Shown: positions 16,631-24,698 of the stretch, piece by piece
Position numbering within the stretch: the first letter of the stretch is position 1
How the letters are laid out: every line of letters begins with the position of its first letter
Assembly (NCBI GenBank): GCA_937974245.1
Contig: CALJKV010000080.1
Span: 1-64,000, forward strand
Source of the DNA: an uncultured Chloroflexota bacterium
Lineage (GTDB): Bacteria; Chloroflexota; Anaerolineae; Aggregatilineales; Phototrophicaceae
Length of the DNA: 64,000 bases
Direction of reading: 5' to 3'
Notes under the pieces: model-generated
What the model saw: the letters and a program-made list of their open reading frames with translations, nothing else
What the model was told of the DNA's origin: nothing
Database searches by the model: none
Program-made: the position numbers and the translations under genes

Positions 16631-19437
16631 TACTTCAGCACGCCGCGCCGGATGAGCAGTTTCTCCAGTTCCACGCCCCAGAACACTACCGTACTCAGCA
16701 CGAAACACAGCGCCAACTGTTCCAGCGTGAGCGGATTGGTGTGGAACAGGGTGTTCATGAACGGCGCGTAGACCGCCACAAGCTGCACCGCTATCGTCGT
16801 CACCACCGCGCCCAGGAGCAGGCGGTTGCTGAAGAAGTTCAGACTGAAGAATGACTCGCGGTGCGAACGCAGCCCCAGCGCGTGTCCCATCTGAGCAACC
16901 GTCAGGAACATAAAGACCATCGTATTCCAGGCCGGTTGGCCGTTGGCGGCGGCGAGGTTATTCACCCATGCCCAATACCCCAGCGCCACGCCGCTGATAC
17001 CCAGCAGCGCCCCCACCAGCAGGATATGCCGCCCCAGACCACGCCCGAACAGGCTTTCATCGGGCGCATACGGCGGGCGGTGCATACTGCCTTTTTCCGC
17101 TTTTTCGACGCCCAGCGCCAGCGCCGGCACGCCGTCGGTAATCAGGTTCATCCACAGGATTTGCAGTGTCGTCAGCGGGATGCTCATCCCGGCGATCAAC
17201 TGTGTCACCAGCAGCACCAGCAGTTCACCGGTATTGCTGGCGAGCAGGTACTTAACGAAGCGGCGCACATTGTCGTAAATCGTGCGGCCTTCCTCTACGG
17301 CGCTGACAATCGTGGCGAAGTTGTCGTCCAGAATCACCATGTCCGACGCCTCCTTCGAGACTGCCGTCCCGGTGATGCCCATCGCCACGCCGATATTACT
17401 GCGTTTGAGGGCGGGCGCATCGTTCACGCCGTCCCCCGTCATGGCGACCACATGCCCCCGGCTTTGCAGCGCCCCCACAATATTCAGCTTGTGTTCCGGC
17501 GACACACGGGCGAACACCGGCACCTGCTCAACCTGCGCGGCCAGTTCCTCCAGTGTCATCTGGTTGAGATCGTGACCGGTCAGCACACGGTCGCCCTCCT
17601 GAGCAATGCCCAGTTCGCGGGCGATGGCGTAGGCGGTCAATGGATGGTCGCCGGTAATCATCACCGGGCGGATACCGGCTGTCCGGCAGACCTGTACCGC
17701 GTCACGCACTTCTTTGCGGGGCGGGTCAATGATGCCGACCATGCCGACGATCACCAGGTCACGCTCGACCGCTGCGGCGTCCGTCCCGGTGGGGAGTGTC
17801 TCCAGGTGGCGGTATGCCAGCCCCAGCACGCGCAGTCCATCCTGGGCAAGCTGGTTGTTCGTGTCGCCGATGCGCTCGCGCAGTTCCGGCGTGAGTGGGG
17901 TAACCTGCCCGCTCAGCCATACATAACTCGCCACCGTGAGCAGCGAATCCACCGCGCCTTTGGTGAAAGCGACATACGGACTGCCACTGTTGACCAGCAG
18001 TTCCGCGATAGCGCGTTCATACCGGCCCGCTTTGGCGTATTCGCGCAGGCTGTGTACCGTCGTCATACGCTTGCGATCCGAGTCGAACGGCAGTTCCGCG
18101 ACACGGGGAAAGGCCGCGTCCAGTTGCGGCTTGAGGAGGCTGAAGCGCGCCCCGGCCACGACCAGCGCCGTCTCGGTTGGGTCGCCAATCGTGGTATAGT
18201 CGCCCACGCCTGAGCCATTCTGTTCAAGTATGGAATCGTTGCACAAGGCACTGCCCGCCAGCAGCAGCGCCTGGGCCGCGTTGCGCGATACCACGCCGCT
18301 GCCGTTGAGGTTGAGGAGAGCGGGCATCCCCTCGTTCACGACATCGTCAATCTGCATCGTGTGTCCGGCCACGTCCACCACAGTTACCGTCATCCGGTTT
18401 TCGGTAAGTGTGCCGGTTTTGTCGGAAGCGATGGTCGTCACCGAGCCGAGCGTTTCGACGGCGGGCAGCTTGCGGATGAGCGCGTTACGGCGCAGCATCC
18501 GTTGTGCGCCCAGCGCCAGGGCAATCGTCACGACAGCCGGCAGACCTTCCGGCACGACAGCGACGGCGATGGCAACGGCGTTGAGCAGCACGTCTTCCAG
18601 CGTTTGTCCGGTGAGCAGGCCGATCAAAAAGGCCAGCCCCATCACGGCGACGGCAGCATAGATCAGCACCAGCCCTAACTCATCCATACGGCGTTGCAGC
18701 GGGGTTTTTTCTGATTCTACGGTCTGAATCAACTCGGCAATCCGCCCTAGTTCGGTATTCATGCCGGTTTCGACGACCACCGCCTCGCCGCGCCCGTAAG
18801 TGACGGACGTCCCCATATAGAGCATATTATGACGATCCCCCAGCGGAGCATCGGCCTCGGTCAAAGCCTGGGGAGTCTTGTCTACCGGCTGCGATTCACC
18901 CGTGAGGGCGGCCTCCTGAATACGCAGGTTGGCGGATTCGTGCAACCGCAGGTCTGCCGGGATGATGCTGCCGGCTTCAAGCAGCACCATATCGCCCGGC
19001 ACAAGATCACGCGACTGCACATCCAGCACCCGGCCATCACGCCGCACCCGAACCAGCGGCGCGGCCATTTTCTTGAGGGCGGCCATCGCTTGCTCGGCCC
19101 GGTATTCCTGCACCACGCCCAACACGGCATTCAGGATGACAATGGCGCCAATGGCGATCACGCTATCCGTCTTGCCCAAAAATGCAGAGACGACGGCGGC
19201 GAAAATCAACAGGAGCACCAGCGGATTTTTCATCTGCTCCAACAGAATTGCCAGCGGGCTTTTCAGACCATGTTCAACCAGTTCGTTCGGGCCGTACTGC
19301 GCCAGGCGGGTTTGGACCTGGGAGCCAGTCAGACCCTGGGCGGGGTTACTCTCCAGGCGCTCGAGAACTTCCCCGGAAACGGTCAAATGCCAGGGCTGTT
19401 TGGGCGTATCCTGACGTGCAGGTTTTGCAGCAATCAT
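16630..19437 (-). CDS. P-type Ca2+-transporting ATPase (SERCA/PMA1-like, type IIA)
   Basis: 935 residues. The N-terminal cation-ATPase domain (TVSGEVLERLESNPAQGLTGSQVQTRLAQYGPNEL) leads to TGES in the actuator, phosphorylation site DKTGTLT (Asp about 339), MITGDHPLTA and GDGVNDAPALK. Calcium-ligand positions known from SERCA are conserved: PEGLP in M4, SNTGE in M5 and NLITDG in M6, so both Ca2+ sites look intact; Mn2+ transport is also possible for such pumps. About ten membrane helices are predicted. The start at 19437 is chosen because GAGG lies nine bases upstream, while the in-frame ATG at 19446 abuts the GAGG. A structured leader ending in a U-rich terminator-like hairpin lies just before it (19460-19565), suggesting attenuation control. 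Confidence 0.92.
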   Translation of the reverse strand: MIAAKPARQDTPKQPWHLTVSGEVLERLESNPAQGLTGSQVQTRLAQYGPNELVEHGLKSPLAILLEQMKNPLVLLLIFAAVVSAFLGKTDSVIAIGAIVILNAVLGVVQEYRAEQAMAALKKMAAPLVRVRRDGRVLDVQSRDLVPGDMVLLEAGSIIPADLRLHESANLRIQEAALTGESQPVDKTPQALTEADAPLGDRHNMLYMGTSVTYGRGEAVVVETGMNTELGRIAELIQTVESEKTPLQRRMDELGLVLIYAAVAVMGLAFLIGLLTGQTLEDVLLNAVAIAVAVVPEGLPAVVTIALALGAQRMLRRNALIRKLPAVETLGSVTTIASDKTGTLTENRMTVTVVDVAGHTMQIDDVVNEGMPALLNLNGSGVVSRNAAQALLLAGSALCNDSILEQNGSGVGDYTTIGDPTETALVVAGARFSLLKPQLDAAFPRVAELPFDSDRKRMTTVHSLREYAKAGRYERAIAELLVNSGSPYVAFTKGAVDSLLTVASYVWLSGQVTPLTPELRERIGDTNNQLAQDGLRVLGLAYRHLETLPTGTDAAAVERDLVIVGMVGIIDPPRKEVRDAVQVCRTAGIRPVMITGDHPLTAYAIARELGIAQEGDRVLTGHDLNQMTLEELAAQVEQVPVFARVSPEHKLNIVGALQSRGHVVAMTGDGVNDAPALKRSNIGVAMGITGTAVSKEASDMVILDDNFATIVSAVEEGRTIYDNVRRFVKYLLASNTGELLVLLVTQLIAGMSIPLTTLQILWMNLITDGVPALALGVEKAEKGSMHRPPYAPDESLFGRGLGRHILLVGALLGISGVALGYWAWVNNLAAANGQPAWNTMVFMFLTVAQMGHALGLRSHRESFFSLNFFSNRLLLGAVVTTIAVQLVAVYAPFMNTLFHTNPLTLEQLALCFVLSTVVFWGVELEKLLIRRGVLK

Positions 19438-19459
19438 GTATGTCATCCTCAAGGTTAGT

Positions 19460-19565
19460 GGCAAAAAAAAGACCAACACGTCCCCCCTTGCGAGAAAGGG
19501 AATGTCGTGCTGGCCTATGTCGCAACCAGTCCACCTGCACGGCGCAGGGCTACTCTTTGCTCAAT
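19460..19565 (-). promoter_or_regulatory. Candidate metal-responsive riboswitch/attenuator leader of the Ca2+/Mn2+ ATPase
   Basis: Read on the minus strand the leader contains, in order: GCAAAGAGTAGC (19549-19560); a 5-bp hairpin CCTGC/GCAGG (19534-19548); a CTGG segment (19526-19529) able to pair with CCAG inside GGCCAGCACG (19506-19515); and a terminator-like hairpin in which GGCCAGCACG pairs over 10 bp with CGTGTTGGTC (19471-19480), enclosing CCCTT/AAGGG and followed by eight T. The CTGG-CCAG and terminator pairings exclude each other, as expected for a switch. The GAGTAGC start and the location before a Ca2+/Mn2+ P-type ATPase recall the yybP-ykoY manganese riboswitch, but the fit to that consensus (GGGGAGUAGC) is only partial. 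Confidence 0.45.
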
Positions 19566-19641
19566 CTGCCATATTTGTATTACATAACACGATAACAGAC
19601 TATCGCAGGTAATCACCCCCCAATATTTGGGGGAATCTGCG

Positions 19642-20010
19642 TTACTCGAACACCGTATTCAGGTCACTGTCCACTGTCAGCACAATGACCCGTTCACCGG
19701 TCTTGGTACTCATGTCGGTGTGCAGGCTGACCAGTTGGCAGCCGGTAACACCGTGTACGATTTCCACCAGAGCCGGGCGGGAGCTTTCAAACAGACGGCG
19801 GCGTGTTTCCTTGACCAGTTCGCGGTTCGCCGGGTTTTCTGCAAGCCGCACTTCGGCAGGCGTGAGGATGCCGCGCAGCCGCACGATGATCATATCGTTG
19901 AGAAAGAAGGTGCGCGCATCCGACGGGCCGCGCCCCAGGTACTCTCTTTCCAGTTTGATGATAGCTTTCGTAAATTCCGCCTCGGCTTCACCCTGCGTCT
20001 TTTTTCTCAT
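19642..20010 (-). CDS. DUF2294 domain protein
   Basis: 122 residues from the ATG at 20010, preceded by GAGGGGG. The sequence (KTQGEAEAEFTKAIIKLEREYLGRGPSDARTFFLNDMIIVRLRGILTPAEVRLAENP...GRxLVKETRRRLFESSRPALVEIVHGVTGCQLVSLHTDMSTKTGERVIVLTVDSDL) fits the DUF2294 family over its full length. The family is widespread, often near transporters; its biochemical role is not established. The arrangement is tandem with the P-type ATPase (632 bp to its leader start is not bridged by any other gene). The upstream extension to 20067 lacks a ribosome site. Confidence 0.8.
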   Translation of the reverse strand: MRKKTQGEAEAEFTKAIIKLEREYLGRGPSDARTFFLNDMIIVRLRGILTPAEVRLAENPANRELVKETRRRLFESSRPALVEIVHGVTGCQLVSLHTDMSTKTGERVIVLTVDSDLNTVFE

Positions 20011-20196
20011 CGCGCCCCCTCTTAGACGACCGTTCGAGTTGTTCATACCGGATTCAGACTGTAACATGCTTTACCATGTGTAAACCATGTGTAAAAAGTC
20101 CGCAAGATTATGGTGAATTTTACCTGAGAAAGAGCACTGTAAAAGGAGAACCTGTGATATAAGTACATCTTGTGTAACTATTCACAAGCGGGGTTT

Positions 20197-20958
20197 ATGA
20201 TGCGAAAATTCAAATGGCGCTGGCTGCTGCTGGCACTGGTTATGCTACTGGTTATGCTATTGTCCGGTTTCGTTATTTGGGCGAGCGATGCACTTCAGCC
20301 CATGGACGAAGCCCTGACAGCCCTCCAACCGGATTCCCAGATTGACATTATGACTGAAAACGGCTGGTATGTTTTCCGTCCAGTCGGGGAAAGTGCGACA
20401 ACGGGTCTGATTTTCTATCCCGGTGGTAAAGTGGATGCGCGGGCTTATGCGCCCTATGCGCGAGAGATTGCCGGGCAGGGGTACCTGGTGGTTATTACGC
20501 CTATGCCACTGAATCTGGCGGTTTTTGGCGTAAATACAGCCAACGATGTTATTGCAGCGTTTCCCGAAATTCAGCGTTGGGCTGTGGGTGGGCACTCGCT
20601 GGGCGGCTCGATGGCGGCACGCTATGTACAAGCCAATCCAGCCACCATGGATGGCTTAGTATTATGGGCATCGTATCCCGATATTGATCTCTCCACGCTG
20701 CCAATCAGCGCCGTATCTATCTACGCGACACAGGACGGGCTTGCCCAAGTCGCTACAGTCGAGAATTCCGCCACACTGTTACCGGCAGATGCCGTTTTCG
20801 TCTCGATAGAAGGCGGCAATCATGGGCAATTTGGCTGGTATGGTGTGCAGTCGGGCGATAACCCCGCTGCGATCAGCCGAAGCGATCAGGAAAAGCAGAC
20901 GGTACAGGCCACCGTTGATCTGCTGACTCGTCTGGGGCCTCCTCCCGCGAATCAATAA
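20197..20958 (+). CDS. Membrane-anchored alpha/beta hydrolase (dienelactone/chlorophyllase-like fold)
   Basis: About 253 residues. A signal anchor (WRWLLLALVMLLVMLLSGFVIWA) is followed by a small alpha/beta hydrolase domain. GLIFYPGGKVDARAYAPYAREIAGQGYLVVITPMPLNLAVF contains the oxyanion loop, WAVGGHSLGGSMAARYV the Ser nucleophile elbow, SIYATQDGLA the likely acid, and IEGGNHGQFGWYG the catalytic His with a conserved Gln-Phe-Gly-x-Tyr-Gly context. The last motif is typical of a subfamily annotated only as alpha/beta hydrolase. Substrate is unknown; the domain should be extracytoplasmic. The start is ATG at 20197 (or adjacent 20200) with GCGGGG upstream. Confidence 0.83.
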   Translation: MMRKFKWRWLLLALVMLLVMLLSGFVIWASDALQPMDEALTALQPDSQIDIMTENGWYVFRPVGESATTGLIFYPGGKVDARAYAPYAREIAGQGYLVVITPMPLNLAVFGVNTANDVIAAFPEIQRWAVGGHSLGGSMAARYVQANPATMDGLVLWASYPDIDLSTLPISAVSIYATQDGLAQVATVENSATLLPADAVFVSIEGGNHGQFGWYGVQSGDNPAAISRSDQEKQTVQATVDLLTRLGPPPANQ

Positions 20959-20970
20959 TCCCGGCAGCAT

Positions 20971-21079
20971 TATAACAGGCTTCGGCCTGCGTGGGGACAC
21001 CCACAAGCGTGTCTCTGAAGCAGAAGACCCCGGACGATAGGCTGATGTGGGTAGAACCAGGTCGGCGGACGGGGTTTTT
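20971..21079 (+). ncRNA. Candidate structured small RNA with intrinsic terminator
   Basis: TATAAC at 20971-20976 could be a -10 box or lie at the 5' end. It is followed by a hairpin closed by GCTTC (20979-20983) and GAAGC (21017-21021) with an inner 7-bp helix GGGACAC (20994-21000)/GTGTCTC (21009-21015). A second element ACCCCG (21027-21032)/CGGGGT (21070-21075), with an inner GCTGA/TCGGC pairing, ends in TTTTTC. No open frame is convincing here. The second stem could simply terminate the hydrolase gene, but the first long hairpin is not needed for that. I could not match it to a known RNA family. The rest of the 453-base gap (21080-21411) shows nothing I can name. Confidence 0.4.
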
Positions 21080-21411
21080 CTTATGCTGATTGCACAAAGT
21101 TTTCCTAAAAATTCATGAGTGCAATCGCCGCCATATCCAGCCAGCTAAAGCCGAAACCAATGGTTTACCAACGTTATATTAAGCATCGTGTCCAGTATAA
21201 TCGCCTGTTCGCTGCCGAATCCACTGGATTCACCGGTCTGACAGCCGCTATGATTTGTACAAAACAACCAGTTATGGATAGGCATGATTACTACTCTTTA
21301 TACAAAAGGCTATGTCATTATGCCAGATTCGGCTATACTGGTCATAAGTGTTAAGGTTTGGACATTGTCGTTTTAAAATGATGGTTATGATTTTAAGGAG
21401 ACTGTCTCCCT

Positions 21412-22698
21412 ATGGTGGCTGCACTCAAAAACCGCATTTCCCCTACACATGATCTGATTAACCCCTATGAAACCGCACTTGAGCAGTATGAACGCGCTAC
21501 CAAACGTCTGGGTATTGATGAAAATGTAGTCGAATACATGAAGTGGCCGCACCGCGAACTGACCGTGAATTTCCCGGTCAAGCGCGATACCGGCAAAATC
21601 GAGATGTTCACCGGCTACCGCGTGCATCACAGCACGGTGATGGGCCCTTCCAAAGGTGGTATCCGCTTCAGCACCGATGTCACCCTGGATGAAGTCCGGG
21701 CGCTGGCGATGTGGATGACCTGGAAGTGCGCCCTGGTCAACCTGCCCTATGGCGGGGCGAAGGGCGGGGTGCTGGTAGACCCGAAAGCCCTCAGCCTGCG
21801 TGAGATCGAATCCCTCACCCGCCGCTACGCTTCCGAACTCATCCCCCTGATTAGCCCGCATTCCGATATTCCAGCGCCCGACATGGGGACAACCCCGCAG
21901 ATGATGGCCTGGATTATGGATACCTACAGTATGACAGTCGGCTATGCGGTCCCGGCGGTGGTCACGGGTAAGCCCATCAATATCGGCGGCAGCCAGGGAC
22001 GGGCGGAAGCCACCGGGCGTGGTGTGATCGTCACCATGATGGAAGCGCTCAAACGGCACGGGCGCACTGTGAAGGAAGACATCCGCCTCGTGATCCAGGG
22101 CTTCGGCAACGTCGGTTCGCACGCCGCCGCCTATGCCTACGACCTGGGCTATAAAGTCCTGGCCGTCAGCGATGTGAACGGGGGTATCTACAACCCCAAC
22201 GGTCTGAATGTCCCGTCGGTGCGCTCCTATGTCGCGGAAACCGGCGGCCTGAGCGGGTATCCCAACGCCGAACCGGTTACGAATGAAGAACTCCTGCTGC
22301 TGCCCTGCGAAGTGCTGATCCCGGCGGCGATGGAAGGGCAGATTACCGGCGAGAACGCGGCCAAATTGCAGACGCAGTTCATCGTAGAAGGTGCCAACGG
22401 CCCCACCAACCCGGAAGCTGACGACATCATCAATGAACGCGGCATCTTCCTTGTGCCGGATATTCTGGCGAATGCGGGTGGCGTCGTCGTGTCGTACTTC
22501 GAGTGGGTGCAGGACTTACAGGCCTTCTTCTGGGATGAAGAAGAGATTTTCCGCCAATTGGAGCGTATCCTCGTCAAGGCGTATGACGCGACAGTGCGTA
22601 CCGCTGAAGAATACAACGTGGATATGCGGACAGCGGCGCAGATGACCGCTATTAAGCGGGTGGCCGAGGCCCTGATGACACGCGGCTTCTACCCGTAG
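21412..22698 (+). CDS. gdhA: Glu/Leu/Phe/Val dehydrogenase, probably NAD(P)-glutamate dehydrogenase
   Basis: 428 residues, the usual length of hexameric bacterial glutamate dehydrogenase. The catalytic region VMGPSKGGIRF...LVNLPYGGAKGGVLVDPK contains the substrate and catalytic lysines; the essential Asp is in SDIPAPDMGTTPQMMAWI; the Rossmann segment VIQGFGNVGSHAA binds the nucleotide, and the following VLAVSDVNGGIYNPNGL carries an Asp after the second strand, which leans toward NAD+. It interconverts glutamate and 2-oxoglutarate plus ammonium. AAGGAG lies 11 bases before the ATG at 21412, slightly long spacing. A strong hairpin follows the stop. It is a monocistronic unit. Confidence 0.92.
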   Translation: MVAALKNRISPTHDLINPYETALEQYERATKRLGIDENVVEYMKWPHRELTVNFPVKRDTGKIEMFTGYRVHHSTVMGPSKGGIRFSTDVTLDEVRALAMWMTWKCALVNLPYGGAKGGVLVDPKALSLREIESLTRRYASELIPLISPHSDIPAPDMGTTPQMMAWIMDTYSMTVGYAVPAVVTGKPINIGGSQGRAEATGRGVIVTMMEALKRHGRTVKEDIRLVIQGFGNVGSHAAAYAYDLGYKVLAVSDVNGGIYNPNGLNVPSVRSYVAETGGLSGYPNAEPVTNEELLLLPCEVLIPAAMEGQITGENAAKLQTQFIVEGANGPTNPEADDIINERGIFLVPDILANAGGVVVSYFEWVQDLQAFFWDEEEIFRQLERILVKAYDATVRTAEEYNVDMRTAAQMTAIKRVAEALMTRGFYP

Positions 22699-22762
22699 GC
22701 CATTACGACGCCGAAAATGCCACAACCGAATTGACCAACCTGCCCGAATCGGGCGGGCTGTA

Positions 22763-22786
22763 GGGGAGAGTCCGCGCACTCTCCCC
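22763..22786 (+). terminator. Terminator hairpin after glutamate dehydrogenase
   Basis: A perfect 9-bp stem GGGGAGAGT/ACTCTCCCC with a six-base loop, followed by TTGTGATT. It starts 65 bases after the gdhA stop. The T tract is weak, but the stem is very stable. Confidence 0.65.
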
Positions 22787-22822
22787 TTGTGATTCCTACC
22801 CCACGACCCGCGCCCCCTGTGT

Positions 22823-22828
22823 TACAAT
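22823..22828 (+). promoter_or_regulatory. TACAAT -10 box, possibly for a leaderless transcript
   Basis: TACAAT ends only six bases before the GTG at 22835. A start site seven bases past the box would coincide with the start codon, so the PPC lipoprotein mRNA may be leaderless. No ribosome site precedes that GTG. Confidence 0.4.
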
Positions 22829-22834
22829 CACCCT

Positions 22835-23965
22835 GTGTTTTCACGGTTATCCCCTGGAGCGTCCGGCATCGTGCGCTGGTTCATCCTCATTCTGCTGACT
22901 CTGCTGGCCGCCTGCCAGCCTGATACGGCGGCGGAAACGCCCCCGGCGTCGGTGCAGATTCTCGTCTTCTGGCAGCCGGTGACCGGTACGCTGGCGGCGG
23001 GGGAGACGCACCTGTGGCAGTTTGTCGGTCAGGGTGGCGACTCGATCAGCCTCCGCGTGGTCGGGCCGGGCGCGATCCTCACGCTGGCGCTGCTCGACAG
23101 CGGCGGTATTCGGTTGGGCGAGGGGGACACGATTGAAACCACACTCCCGGCCAGCGGGGTATACACGGTGCAGGTACAGGCCGATGCGGCGGTGGCCTAT
23201 ACGTTAGGCCTGGGCTACACGGATCGGCCCAATCCGGCGGAGGCGACGCCGACTCCGCTGCCGCAGGTTGTCGGTATCCCCACGCCGACTCCGCCCGCTG
23301 ATGCCGCCCTGGGGACATTTACCGGGTTTCTCACCAGCGGCGAACCCCGCGACGGGGCGTTAGCCAGCGACGAACGCCACCTCTACACCTTTGAAGTCAC
23401 TGCCGGGACGGTTGTCACGATTCGTATGGGGCGGCTTTCCGGGGCGCTTGATCCGTTGCTCGCGCTCTACGACCCACAGGGGGGCATCATCGCGCTGGAT
23501 GACAACAGCGGTGGAGGCAGCGAGGCCGTCCTCCGCAATATCCGCCTGTTCCAGGATGGTGTGTACAGTATCCGGGTGGCGGGCGCGGGCTTCCCCGGCA
23601 GCTACCGGCTGAGTCTGCTGGCGGCGGCAGAACCGCTGCCGGTCACGCCGGTTGCGTCGCGCGTCCCGATCATGGCGGCAGCCGGTTTCGTCAGCGGAGA
23701 ACGCTACGTATTTTACCCGTTTCAGGGATTGGCCGGGCAGCAGGTGCAGATTCAGGTGATCGCCCGCCCTGGAGGCGACCTCGACCCGGTGGCCGTACTC
23801 CTCGCCCCCGATGGCGCGGAGATTGCCAGCGGCGACGACAGCCCGGACGACCTCAATCCGCGATTCATCGCCAGCCTGCCCGCTGACGGCACCTATACCG
23901 TCCGCGTGACCGGGTACCTGAGCAGCGGCGACTTTACCTTAACGGTAGACCGCGTTATACCGTAG
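22835..23965 (+). CDS. Lipoprotein with PPC (pre-peptidase C-terminal) domains
   Basis: 376 residues. The signal peptide ends in the lipobox LLAAC (Cys about 28), so the protein should be lipid-anchored on the outer face of the membrane. Two to three beta-sandwich units of PPC type follow: LAAGETHLWQFVGQGGDSISLRVVG...YTVQVQADAAVAYTLGLGY; DERHLYTFEVTAGTVVTIRMGRLSGALDPLLALYDPQGGIIALDDNSGGGSEAVLRNIRLFQDGVYSIRVAG; and a third with AGQQVQIQVIARPGGDLDPVAVLLAPDG. A Thr-Pro linker separates the first two. No catalytic domain is present. PPC modules normally accompany secreted peptidases, so a binding or surface role is likely. The GTG start at 22835 lacks a ribosome site. Confidence 0.85.
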   Translation: MFSRLSPGASGIVRWFILILLTLLAACQPDTAAETPPASVQILVFWQPVTGTLAAGETHLWQFVGQGGDSISLRVVGPGAILTLALLDSGGIRLGEGDTIETTLPASGVYTVQVQADAAVAYTLGLGYTDRPNPAEATPTPLPQVVGIPTPTPPADAALGTFTGFLTSGEPRDGALASDERHLYTFEVTAGTVVTIRMGRLSGALDPLLALYDPQGGIIALDDNSGGGSEAVLRNIRLFQDGVYSIRVAGAGFPGSYRLSLLAAAEPLPVTPVASRVPIMAAAGFVSGERYVFYPFQGLAGQQVQIQVIARPGGDLDPVAVLLAPDGAEIASGDDSPDDLNPRFIASLPADGTYTVRVTGYLSSGDFTLTVDRVIP

Positions 23966-24096
23966 CTTCGATACGCGAATTTGTTTTATTCACCTCCTCT
24001 GCTTACTGCGGTCATTTTCCTCTCAGCCATTGGTGGAGGGGAGGGAGAACCACAGGTTCTGAAGGGTGAGGTTCGTTACACTGTAAAGGGTTTCCC

Positions 24097-24693
24097 ATGA
24101 TTTTGAGAACGATGTTCACAGCACTGTATATCCTTGTTTCCACCGCCCTGCCTGCCCTGGCGCAGGCCACACCCCAGCCCGACCCGGTGCAGGCATGTCG
24201 CCAGTTCATCCCGGAAGGCCAGGCATCCCTGCTGGAACTTGACCCGCCGGTTATTGAGATTGTCGCCCCGGAAAATAACACCGTCGTCCAGGGCGACCAG
24301 ATCGCCATCACCATAGACTGGCAGAACTTCGTCCTGGGCGACGAGAATCACTGGCATGTATGGGTGGACGGCCAATTACTGGGTATGATCTATGAACCGG
24401 CGACGCTGCTCAGTTTGCAGCCGGGGACACACCAGATTTGCGCCGCCCTTGCGAACTCCCTGCACGGCACGGTTGGCAAGGCCACCGGCATTCAGATCGA
24501 GGTGGAAGCCCTCGCGCCCGGCGCACCGACTCCGACTATGCCTGCTGTCGTGGGCGAAATTGTGACTGAACCGCTGTTTGGTGTCACCCAGATTGTTCTG
24601 CTGATCGGGGGCGGCCTGCTGGCGGCGCTGGTCGGTTGGTGGGCCGGGCAGAAATTGGCGCGGCGGCCTGTGGACAATATTCAAAAAAGGTGA
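24097..24693 (+). CDS. Exported protein with Ig-like/DUF4399-like domain and C-terminal anchor
   Basis: 198 residues: signal peptide (LRTMFTALYILVSTALPALAQA), one beta-rich domain (PPVIEIVAPENNTVVQGDQIAITIDWQNFVLGDENHWHVWVDGQLLGMIY...SLQPGTHQICAALANSLH), then a Pro/Thr-rich linker and one C-terminal membrane helix (GVTQIVLLIGGGLLAALVGWWAG) with a basic tail. The HWHVWVDG and PGTHxI phrases resemble DUF4399-type and related extracellular domains of unknown role. The next gene starts five bases after its stop, so it may be cotranscribed with the FAD oxidoreductase. Confidence 0.65.
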   Translation: MILRTMFTALYILVSTALPALAQATPQPDPVQACRQFIPEGQASLLELDPPVIEIVAPENNTVVQGDQIAITIDWQNFVLGDENHWHVWVDGQLLGMIYEPATLLSLQPGTHQICAALANSLHGTVGKATGIQIEVEALAPGAPTPTMPAVVGEIVTEPLFGVTQIVLLIGGGLLAALVGWWAGQKLARRPVDNIQKR

Positions 24694-24698
24694 ACATT

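Noticed and set aside
16861..18213. Plus-strand open frame of 450 codons opposite the P-type ATPase
   Set aside because: Antisense to a gene with intact DKTGTLT and GDGVNDAPALK motifs; no domain of its own.
20971..21079. 6S RNA, SRP RNA or tmRNA in the hydrolase-gdhA gap
   Set aside because: None of the conserved loops of those RNAs (SRP GGAA/AGCAG loop, 6S central bubble layout, tmRNA tag frame) can be found; kept only as an unidentified candidate.
21115..21354. 79-codon open frame before glutamate dehydrogenase
   Set aside because: No ribosome site, no family resemblance, composition not protein-like.
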